A stretch of 42,660 bases of DNA. Origin: Bacteroidota bacterium. Lineage in GTDB: Bacteria > Bacteroidota > Bacteroidia > Chitinophagales > Saprospiraceae. Shown piece by piece: positions 1-7,158 of this stretch. The DNA lies in the NCBI GenBank assembly GCA_019136675.1, contig JAGVTV010000149.1:1-42660 (forward strand), read 5' to 3'. The first letter of the stretch is position 1, and each line of letters starts with the position of its first letter. The notes below the pieces were generated by a model. The model had not been told where the DNA came from, ran no database searches, and worked only from the letters and a program-made list of their open reading frames with translations. The position numbers were made by a program, and so were the translations under genes.

Positions 1-333
1 GCCCTTGCTATGCTTGAGCTATTGGTACACTTTAACAGCAGGGCGGCTATCCGCAATGTGTACAGATTTGCCGTCATCGAGATTGATGAAAATCGGATTA
101 CCGGAATCCCTGCCAGGTTGCTGCCTGAAGACTTGTATTCTTATAACAATGAATACCTCTGGAAAATCACTGATACTTATTTTCTGGAAAAAAACTGTCT
201 TGCCATCAGGGTGCCCAGCGTGATCATTGGCAAGGAGTACAATGTAATCCTTAATCCGGAACATGAAGATTTCCCTATCATCAAAATAAAAGAAGTAGAA
301 ATTGCTACAATCGATCCAAGGCTTGCAAAGTGA
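1..333 (+). CDS. RES-domain protein, C-terminal part (toxin-like)
   Basis: The reading frame is open from base 1, so the gene starts before the window; 110 codons remain and end in TGA at 331-333. The visible part matches the C-terminal half of the RES fold: a helix of the ALAMLELLVH type, then an RVPS motif, then a tyrosine-asparagine stretch ending in LNPEH. In known RES toxins the arginine-serine region lies at the NAD-binding site, and the proteins degrade NAD+; they are normally encoded just downstream of an Xre-type antitoxin. The antitoxin would lie upstream of this window and cannot be seen, as is also true of the N-terminal active-site arginine. deoD follows 56 nt later on the same strand with no evident functional link. 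The family call is good; the toxin role is inference. Confidence 0.72.
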   Translation, partial: ALAMLELLVHFNSRAAIRNVYRFAVIEIDENRITGIPARLLPEDLYSYNNEYLWKITDTYFLEKNCLAIRVPSVIIGKEYNVILNPEHEDFPIIKIKEVEIATIDPRLAK

Positions 334-389
334 TCGATTATTGTGGCAGGATATTTGCTTTTGTATTTGTTATCAATTAAAGCAAAAAT

Positions 390-1091
390 ATGCCAACTCC
401 ACACATCGAAGCAAAGGACGGTGAGATAGCCGAATCCATTCTGCTGCCTGGTGACCCGCTCAGGGCAAAGTACATTGCCGAAAATTTCATGACCGATGTG
501 GTTATGTTTAACCGTGTACGCAATATGCTGGGATTTACGGGTTATTACAAAGGCAAGAGGGTGTCAGTAATGGGATCTGGCATGGGCATGCCTTCCATTG
601 GTATTTATTCCTACGAACTGATCAAATTTTATGGAGTCAAGCAACTCATACGTGTGGGCAGTGCGGGTTCCATCCAGAGTGACGTCCATATCAAAGATAT
701 AGTGATAGCACAAGGAGCATCTACCAATTCCAATTTTTCTAAGCAGTTTAAGGTCAGAGGCGAAGTAGCTGCCATTTCTGATTACAACCTTTTGTCCAAA
801 GCTGCTTCCAGGGCTGAAGAATTAAATCTGAGGTACCATGTCGGTAACATTATGAGTTCCGATACTTTTTATGATTTTGAAAAGGGTAGCTGGAAACGTT
901 GGGCCAAAATGGGGGTTGCCTGTCTTGAAATGGAGGCATTTGCCCTGTTTCTCACAGCAGCATCGCTAAGGGCCAAAGCCCTGACCATATGTACCATCAG
1001 TGATTCGCTGGTTACCGGCGAAACCATGGACCACCAGGATCGTGAGACTGCTCTGGGTGACATGATTGGTCTGGCTTTGGACATAGTCTGA
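390..1091 (+). CDS. deoD: purine-nucleoside phosphorylase, DeoD type
   Basis: DeoD cleaves purine (deoxy)ribonucleosides with phosphate to the free base and (deoxy)ribose-1-phosphate in the cytoplasmic salvage pathway. The protein has 233 residues against about 239 in E. coli and runs nearly co-linear with it. Phosphate-site residues are in place (G21, R25, R44, R88, S91, each one higher than the E. coli numbers), as is the GSGMGMPSIGIYSYEL stretch. The nucleoside-binding E180-M181-E182 and the catalytic aspartate D205 (SDS context) are also present. The ATG at 390 gives the usual PTPHIEA-type N-terminus. It is a stand-alone gene here: no other deo genes are adjacent, and the next gene starts 145 nt later behind its own promoter-like element. 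Confidence 0.95.
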   Translation: MPTPHIEAKDGEIAESILLPGDPLRAKYIAENFMTDVVMFNRVRNMLGFTGYYKGKRVSVMGSGMGMPSIGIYSYELIKFYGVKQLIRVGSAGSIQSDVHIKDIVIAQGASTNSNFSKQFKVRGEVAAISDYNLLSKAASRAEELNLRYHVGNIMSSDTFYDFEKGSWKRWAKMGVACLEMEAFALFLTAASLRAKALTICTISDSLVTGETMDHQDRETALGDMIGLALDIV

Positions 1092-1186
1092 CAGGACAAC
1101 TTTTTATCTTATTCCAGGACTCTCCACATTACCTCCACATCTGTAACTGTCGCGGCTGCGTACAAATTATTGTTTGCCTGGGTTCA

Positions 1187-1220
1187 TTGAACAAAGGTTG
1201 AATATTTGCATTATCTTTAC
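1187..1220 (+). promoter_or_regulatory. putative Bacteroidota promoter for the metalloprotease gene
   Basis: TTG at 1187-1189 and TATCTTTA at 1212-1219 are separated by 22 nt and fit the TTG/TAnnTTTG pattern with one mismatch in the last base of the -7 box. The start codon follows 17 nt later. This position also argues against starting the protein at 1174, which would place the promoter inside the gene. Confidence 0.35.
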
Positions 1221-1236
1221 CTGTAAATATCAATCT

Positions 1237-4200
1237 ATGCAGTTTTCCAGGGTAATTCCGTCACTAGTTGCCTGTTTATTACTGGCATTTTCACTTCCTG
1301 CTCAGGATTTTTGGTCCCAAACCGAGGAAAGAAACCTTAGAGGGTCATCCGGTGCCAGGTATATCTTTCCAGACAAATATCTTGTTTTTCGATTGGACCT
1401 GGATGGGTTGAACAGATACATTCAGGCTGCCAAAAAAAACGGAAGCAGGACTGACGATTTCAGACTTTCCGTACCACACCCTGATGGTTCAGTGCGAATC
1501 TATCTGCTTAAGGATACGCCTGTATTTGATGACGAGCTGAGCAAAAAGTACCCGGGGTATTACTCATTTACCGGCGTAGCCATAGAGGGTCAGGGCCGCA
1601 CTTTAAAGTTGAGTGTTTCGCCTTTTTACGTTAATGTGATGATGTTTGATCCTGCTGAAGGATATTCATACATCGACCCTTATACCCAGTTTAATGCCAC
1701 CGAATACATCGTCTACCGCAGGAGCGATTACACTAAAAAAAGGTACAGTTATACATGTGGTGTGGCTGATGATAAATCATTGGAAGAAAAGATGACAACT
1801 GATGATTCTGCAGTTCCGGTCACCGGGTCCAGATTGGCAGGAGATTGTACCCTCAGAACATACAGGCTTGCCCTGGCATGCACCGGTGAATATTCGGTTT
1901 TTCACGGTGGCACAAAGGAAAAAGTGCTTGCGGCTTTTAATGCTTCCATGACTCGTGTAAACGGTGTGTATGAAACGGATGTGGCGGTGACCATGAAACT
2001 AGTGGCCAACACCGACAAGCTGATTTACCTTAATGCGGCCTCTGATCCATATACCAATAATAGCGGAGATGCCATGCTCGACCAAAACCAAAACACCATT
2101 GACAATGTGATCGGTTCTGCCAATTATGATATCGGCCACGTTTTCAGCACCGGTGGGGGAGGAATTGCTCAATTGCGTGCTCCATGCTCGCCAGTTAGTA
2201 AGGCCATGGGCGTAACCGGACAGCCACAGCCGATTGGTGATTATTTTGATATCGATTATGTAGCACACGAAATGGGCCATCAGTTTGGAGCCAATCATAC
2301 ACAAAACAACAATTGTCAGAGGAATGGCAGTACGGCTATTGAGCCTGGTAGTGCCAGTTCCATCATGGGCTATGCAGGGATATGTGACCCCAATGTGCAG
2401 GACCACAGTGACGGTTATTTTCACGGTATCAGCATCCAGGAAATCACCAATTTTATAGTAGCAGGATCAGGGAATACCTGTGCAGTCAGGACGGATCTTG
2501 ACAATAACAAACCTGTCGTAAACGTCTCATCTGCCAATTACACAATACCTTATTCGACCCCTTTTGCCCTGACAGCCATTGCTTCAGATCCGGACGGAGA
2601 TGTGATGACCTATTGCTGGGAGCAAGTGGATAATGAAACAGCGACCATGCCGCCCAAATCTACCAATACGGCAGGGCCTGCTTTCAGGTCGTTGTCGCCG
2701 ACTACCAGTCCGGTGAGGTATTTTCCGGACCTGCAAAGAAGATATACCCAATGGGAGGTGCTACCATCTATTGCCAGGCAGCTCGACTTCAGATGCACCG
2801 TCAGAGACAACAATATCGCCGGTGGTTGCACCGACGAAGTGAATACCAGGGTAAACATAACCACGCAAGCCGGGCCTTTTGTTGTTACCAATCCGAATAC
2901 CACCCTTGTGTCATGGCTTGTGGGTTCGACCCAGACAGTGACCTGGGATGTGGCCAAGACAAATCTTGCACCAGTAAACTGTACAAAAGTAGATATCTAT
3001 CTTTCCGTCGACGGTGGCAAGACGTATCCACATCTGCTGGCCGAAAACGTAGACAATACCGGACAATTTGATGTGGTCACGCCTTCTATGCCGACAACAA
3101 CCGCCAAAGTAATGGTCCTCTCGTCCGGTAATGTATTTTTTGATGTATCCAATGCAAATTTTAAAATAATCAGTTCCTATTCTCTGGCCACTGATATAGC
3201 CAATGTTGACGTGTGTGATGAACAGTCTGTCAATGTGAATATTTCAATTCAGAAGATACTGGATATTTCCAATCCGATTCAGTTATCCGTTAAGAATGCA
3301 CCCGCAGGACTTACCCATTCATTTTCAATCAATCCTGTGACTTCTATTCCGTCAGGAACGGTCCTTACACTGTCCGGCGTCCAGGATGTAGCCCCCGGCA
3401 AGTATCTGCTGGCAATTGAGGCGGCATCGGGTGCGGAAAAAATTTCATTACCGTTTGGCCTGAACGTGCTTTCGAAAGAACCATTTTTTGTCCAGCCTTC
3501 AGCACCGCTTAACCTGTCTCCGGACATCAATCCATCCAGCGTCTTGCTTTCCTGGGTTCCTGTAAGCGGAGCAAAAGATTACACTGTCCAGCTGAGCAAT
3601 AATCCTGGATTCGGATCCATTGTTTCCGAAACCAATACTTCAGATTCTCAACTTACAGTAAAGCTTGAACAGAATAAGGTCTATTACTGGAGGGTACGGG
3701 GTAATACTCCTTGTGTGGTAACTGATTTCGGTCCGGCATTTTCCTTCCGGACCTCCGGGTCACCGCAGGGCGGGGTGGTCTACCTGAAAAATGACGCACT
3801 TCTCACAGATGCCGGTACTACCGCTGCAATCACCTCATCGATGCTGCAGGTAGAGGGGCAGAGTCCCGAATTTATCACCTATACGCTTACAGGCAAACCG
3901 ACGCTTGGTCATTTGTCAAAAAGCGGTCTTACAGCAGATATAGGTGCCACGTTTACCCAGGAAGATATCAATAATGGCAATCTGTCTTATACCCATACAG
4001 CATCTACAAAAGAAGACTCTGATTTTTTTACTTTTAGCGTCATTGACGAACAAAACAGGTGGTCACCCTCCGATAAGTTCAATATAAAAATCAGACAGTT
4101 GGGATTGGGAGTTGCTGCGTCCGGCAGTACAAGATTGGTTTGCTTTGGTGATAATAATGCTGTTATTCAGGCTGCCGGCTTTGGAGGGGAGTCACCTTAT

Positions 4201-5670
4201 ACATACTCGCTGGATGGGGTAAATTATCAGACATCACCGGAATTCACTGGGTTGGGAGCTGGCACTTACATTGTCCACATAAAAGACAATCTGCAGACGG
4301 TCTCGACTTCAAATCCTGTGTCTGTTACCTCTCCTGATCCCATATCTCTGACAACTGTTTTAGTGGGTTACGATATTTCGGCAAGTGCTACAGGAGGTAC
4401 TGGCAGTCTTGTTTATTCCATTGACGATAATGCATACTCGGAACAAGGGACATTTTCAGACCCCGGAAACGGCAGTTATTTGGTATATGTCCGTGATGAC
4501 AATGGCTGCAAAGTAACCAGACCACTCACTATTGACATACCGCAATTAAGCCTGGATGCCCAGCTTACCAATGACATATTGTGTTTTGGCCAGAAGGCAA
4601 CAATCACTTGTGTCGGGTCAGGAGGTTTGCATCCTTACAGTTATACTATTGATACGGTGTATAACTCAAGTCCTGTGATTCAGGTGGCAGCAGGTAATTA
4701 TATAGTCAAAGTTAAAGATGCAGGAGGCAAGATCATTTCTGCCAATAGCATTCAGACAGCAAACCCGGACCAGGTTGTTGTTACCTTTACTCAGGAGAAA
4801 TTGAAGGTTACCGTCAGTGCTTCCGGAGGAACAGGAAAGCTGGAATACAGCCTTACAGGCATTCAGTACGATACTGTAAATGTATTTGAGTTTGCCGACA
4901 ATGGCACCTACCGGGTCTATGTCAGAGATGGAAACCTTTGCGTCAAGACGGTCAACATAAGCCTGAATGTATTGAAGGATGTTACCGTAACTACAAGGAA
5001 TCTAACATGCTTTGGCAAAAAGGACGGATATATCAAACTCCTGGCTCAAAACGGGACTTTCCCATTCAGGTACAGTTTTAACGGGGGGGCCTTTGGTACG
5101 ACAAGGGAATGGAGCAACCTTGCAGCCGGAACTTACCCTTATGTAGTAATAGACAGTAAAAACGACAGCCTAACCGGGACGATAACATTGACACAACCCG
5201 ATAGCCTGATTGCTTCCTGGCAGCTCGTGGGTGATGATCTTACTATCCTTCCTGAAGGGGGTACGGCTCCTTACAAGTATAGCATCGACAATGGTGTGAC
5301 TTATCTGGATGTCAGTATCTTTAACGATCTGCCCCAGGGTACATATCAGCTGGCTGTTAAAGATAAAAACGGATGTATCGCCAGAGCTGAGGTAATGGTA
5401 GTGCAAACCACGGAAACGGGTCTCAATACAGGTTTCAGCCTATTTCCAAATCCTTTCTCAGATAATCTGAACCTTGAGTTAATAAATGAGGAAGAGTTTG
5501 AATATGAGCCCGAAATTACGGACCTGCAGGGCAGGAAAGTTGCGATTATGAATGCCGGTTGCAGAGAAAACCCATGTATTCTTGAATTGAGTGATTTACC
5601 CTCCGGCGTCTATATGCTCAGGATTACTCTTAAGAATACGTCTTACAGGAAACTGGTCGTAAAGTATTGA
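1237..5670 (+). CDS. secreted reprolysin-like zinc metalloprotease with SprB-type repeats and T9SS sorting domain
   Basis: This is a 1477-residue exported protein. Residues 1-22 are a signal peptide ending SLPAQ, which is why the ATG at 1237 is preferred over 1174. A propeptide-like region follows, then a metzincin catalytic domain from about 204 to 420. Its zinc motif HEMGHQFGANH (H344, E345, H348, H354) fits HExxHxxGxxH, and the Met-turn is at M377 (SIMGYAG). After it come Ig/PKD-like segments, an Fn3-like domain (about 755-840) and a cadherin/CSPG-like segment (about 847-947). Three tandem modules of about 145 residues then begin near the CFG motifs at C969, C1116 and C1258. Residues about 1398-1477 are a type A T9SS sorting domain (LFPNPF start, VKY end). 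The protein should cross the outer membrane by T9SS and be released or surface-anchored. The substrate is unknown. It is monocistronic: 158 nt separate it from the hyp operon. Confidence 0.93.
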   Translation: MQFSRVIPSLVACLLLAFSLPAQDFWSQTEERNLRGSSGARYIFPDKYLVFRLDLDGLNRYIQAAKKNGSRTDDFRLSVPHPDGSVRIYLLKDTPVFDDELSKKYPGYYSFTGVAIEGQGRTLKLSVSPFYVNVMMFDPAEGYSYIDPYTQFNATEYIVYRRSDYTKKRYSYTCGVADDKSLEEKMTTDDSAVPVTGSRLAGDCTLRTYRLALACTGEYSVFHGGTKEKVLAAFNASMTRVNGVYETDVAVTMKLVANTDKLIYLNAASDPYTNNSGDAMLDQNQNTIDNVIGSANYDIGHVFSTGGGGIAQLRAPCSPVSKAMGVTGQPQPIGDYFDIDYVAHEMGHQFGANHTQNNNCQRNGSTAIEPGSASSIMGYAGICDPNVQDHSDGYFHGISIQEITNFIVAGSGNTCAVRTDLDNNKPVVNVSSANYTIPYSTPFALTAIASDPDGDVMTYCWEQVDNETATMPPKSTNTAGPAFRSLSPTTSPVRYFPDLQRRYTQWEVLPSIARQLDFRCTVRDNNIAGGCTDEVNTRVNITTQAGPFVVTNPNTTLVSWLVGSTQTVTWDVAKTNLAPVNCTKVDIYLSVDGGKTYPHLLAENVDNTGQFDVVTPSMPTTTAKVMVLSSGNVFFDVSNANFKIISSYSLATDIANVDVCDEQSVNVNISIQKILDISNPIQLSVKNAPAGLTHSFSINPVTSIPSGTVLTLSGVQDVAPGKYLLAIEAASGAEKISLPFGLNVLSKEPFFVQPSAPLNLSPDINPSSVLLSWVPVSGAKDYTVQLSNNPGFGSIVSETNTSDSQLTVKLEQNKVYYWRVRGNTPCVVTDFGPAFSFRTSGSPQGGVVYLKNDALLTDAGTTAAITSSMLQVEGQSPEFITYTLTGKPTLGHLSKSGLTADIGATFTQEDINNGNLSYTHTASTKEDSDFFTFSVIDEQNRWSPSDKFNIKIRQLGLGVAASGSTRLVCFGDNNAVIQAAGFGGESPYTYSLDGVNYQTSPEFTGLGAGTYIVHIKDNLQTVSTSNPVSVTSPDPISLTTVLVGYDISASATGGTGSLVYSIDDNAYSEQGTFSDPGNGSYLVYVRDDNGCKVTRPLTIDIPQLSLDAQLTNDILCFGQKATITCVGSGGLHPYSYTIDTVYNSSPVIQVAAGNYIVKVKDAGGKIISANSIQTANPDQVVVTFTQEKLKVTVSASGGTGKLEYSLTGIQYDTVNVFEFADNGTYRVYVRDGNLCVKTVNISLNVLKDVTVTTRNLTCFGKKDGYIKLLAQNGTFPFRYSFNGGAFGTTREWSNLAAGTYPYVVIDSKNDSLTGTITLTQPDSLIASWQLVGDDLTILPEGGTAPYKYSIDNGVTYLDVSIFNDLPQGTYQLAVKDKNGCIARAEVMVVQTTETGLNTGFSLFPNPFSDNLNLELINEEEFEYEPEITDLQGRKVAIMNAGCRENPCILELSDLPSGVYMLRITLKNTSYRKLVVKY

Positions 5671-5798
5671 TCTGACAAGGTTAGTTTGTTTTCAGGTCAA
5701 TGCCCGACTAAATAAAAGTTGGCTCAATGTAATGCTGAAAGTGACCAAGTTCATGTGGCATGATGACATTAGTAATGCCCTGCTCTCAGACAGAGCTA

Positions 5799-5807
5799 TA
5801 CTTTTGC
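5799..5807 (+). promoter_or_regulatory. -7 box upstream of the hyp operon
   Basis: TACTTTTG followed by C is an exact match to TAnnTTTG and lies 22 nt before the first start codon of the operon. No TTG is found at the expected distance upstream, so only the -7 half is supported. Confidence 0.5.
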
Positions 5808-5828
5808 AATAGTTAAACGGCCATTAAA

Positions 5829-6059
5829 ATGACAACAGCACGAAAAATATGGATTATCTGTTTGCTTTTGGCAGGGATCCTACCGGCAAATGCCCACCCT
5901 GGTCATGGAGAGCACTCGCATGATGGATTTTCAGTGATACACTATTTTACAGAACCCATCCACGTTTTGACAATTATCATAATGCTGATTGTCGTATTAT
6001 ATATGCTTAAAATGTATAAGAGCAAAACGATCATAAAGTCCGGCAATAAAAATGCATGA
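5829..6059 (+). CDS. small His-rich single-span membrane protein at head of hyp operon (HupE N-terminus-like)
   Basis: This 76-residue protein has a signal peptide (about 1-22, ending ANA). A histidine-rich periplasmic stretch follows with H23, H26, H29, H31, H38 and H45, then one hydrophobic span (about 46-61) and a short basic tail. The HPGHGEHSHDGF start recalls the His-rich N-terminus of HupE/UreJ nickel permeases, but those have about six spans and this has one. Its stop codon overlaps the hypA start by 8 nt, so it is almost certainly co-translated with the nickel-delivery genes. Periplasmic metal (nickel) capture is the natural inference but is not proven; copper or zinc binding is equally possible on sequence alone. 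Confidence 0.8.
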   Translation: MTTARKIWIICLLLAGILPANAHPGHGEHSHDGFSVIHYFTEPIHVLTIIIMLIVVLYMLKMYKSKTIIKSGNKNA

Positions 6060-6390
6060 ACTTTCGATTGTCATGGGTATTGTACGGATTGCTGAAGCGG
6101 AAGCTCGCAAGTCCGGCTATGATGCCATAGATGAGATAGAGCTCGAAATAGGCGAACTTGCCGGTGTAGAAATGGAGGCCTTTGACTTTGCGTGGAATCA
6201 GGCCAAAAGAGGAACCATGCTCGATAAAGCGGAAAAAATTGTGCACAGACCAGAAGGTATAGCCAGGTGTCTCGGTTGTGGACAAACATTCAGAATGAAT
6301 AATTTATATGATGCCTGTACCTGCTGTGGAAGTTGTTTTTCAGATATTGTGCAAGGCAGAGAGTTTAAGGTAAAATCAATCACAGTTTAA
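6052..6390 (+). CDS. hypA: hydrogenase maturation nickel metallochaperone HypA
   Basis: HypA carries nickel to the large subunit of [NiFe] hydrogenase together with HypB. The 112-residue length is typical. The N-terminus reads MHELS, giving the nickel-binding Met-His-Glu motif (H2, E3). The structural zinc site is formed by two cysteine pairs, C73/C76 and C89/C92, with an additional C91 between the last two. It starts inside the end of the upstream small membrane protein (8-nt overlap) and is followed 14 nt later by hypB, so the three are one transcription unit. Nothing appears truncated. Confidence 0.95.
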   Translation: MHELSIVMGIVRIAEAEARKSGYDAIDEIELEIGELAGVEMEAFDFAWNQAKRGTMLDKAEKIVHRPEGIARCLGCGQTFRMNNLYDACTCCGSCFSDIVQGREFKVKSITV

Positions 6391-6404
6391 AACAATTTAA
6401 TACT

Positions 6405-7151
6405 ATGTGTGTCACCTGCGGATGCGGAACCGCGACAACCCATAATCATACTCATGCGAGTGAAAATCAGGGCCATTTCGGTACTAAGACTGTTATGGAG
6501 GTTGAAAAGGATATCCTGTATGAAAATAACCTCCTGGCCCAGAGAAACCGTGGATATTTTGAAGGTAAAAATATTTATTGCCTCAACCTTGTCAGTTCGC
6601 CAGGCTCCGGCAAGACTTCATTGCTTGAAAAGACCTTGACAGATTTGAAACAAGAATTGAACTTTGCTGTGATAGAAGGTGACCAACAAACAAGTTTTGA
6701 TGCTGACCGTATTGCAGCCACCGGCACCAAAGTCACCCAAATAAATACCGGAAAAGGATGTCATCTGGATGCCCATATGATTTTACATGCACTTCAGGGC
6801 ATGAATCTGGGTCACAATTTGGTTTTGTTCATAGAAAATGTGGGCAATCTGGTGTGTCCTTCGATGTTTGACCTGGGCGAATCTTTAAGAGTTGTGGTAA
6901 TATCGACCACTGAAGGTGATGATAAGCCGCTGAAATACCCGGATATGTTTTACACCTCAGATGTATGTGTGGTCAACAAAACTGACTTGCTGCCTTACGT
7001 AAGTTTTGATATGGAAAAGGTCAGGACCAATGCTCTAAGGATTAACCCCAACCTGAGATTTTTTGAAGTAAGCTGTACAACCGGCGAAGGCTTGCAGGAG
7101 TGGTATGACTGGTTGAAAACCACCGTAACCCAGTCTTTGCAACCACAATGA
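6405..7151 (+). CDS. hypB: hydrogenase nickel incorporation GTPase HypB
   Basis: HypB is the GTPase that drives nickel insertion into hydrogenase. It has 248 residues. The N-terminus carries the high-affinity nickel motif CVTCGCG (C2, C5, C7) followed by a short HNHTH histidine run, much shorter than the polyhistidine tails of nickel-storing HypB forms. The P-loop is SSPGSGKT (64-71). C119-H120 and C151 supply the metal site at the dimer interface, and NKTD (191-194) gives guanine specificity. The next gene, hypF, begins 7 nt after the stop. It is confidently assigned and intact. Confidence 0.96.
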   Translation: MCVTCGCGTATTHNHTHASENQGHFGTKTVMEVEKDILYENNLLAQRNRGYFEGKNIYCLNLVSSPGSGKTSLLEKTLTDLKQELNFAVIEGDQQTSFDADRIAATGTKVTQINTGKGCHLDAHMILHALQGMNLGHNLVLFIENVGNLVCPSMFDLGESLRVVVISTTEGDDKPLKYPDMFYTSDVCVVNKTDLLPYVSFDMEKVRTNALRINPNLRFFEVSCTTGEGLQEWYDWLKTTVTQSLQPQ

Positions 7152-7158
7152 AAAACAG

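Noticed and set aside
1999..2957. Long minus-strand open frames inside the metalloprotease gene
   Set aside because: They lie antisense to clearly coding sequence, show no family motifs, and arise from the codon bias of the real gene.
5668..5699. Terminator hairpin after the metalloprotease gene
   Set aside because: An 8-bp stem (TGATCTGA/TCAGGTCA) with a 16-nt loop is possible, but no T-run follows, so it was not listed.
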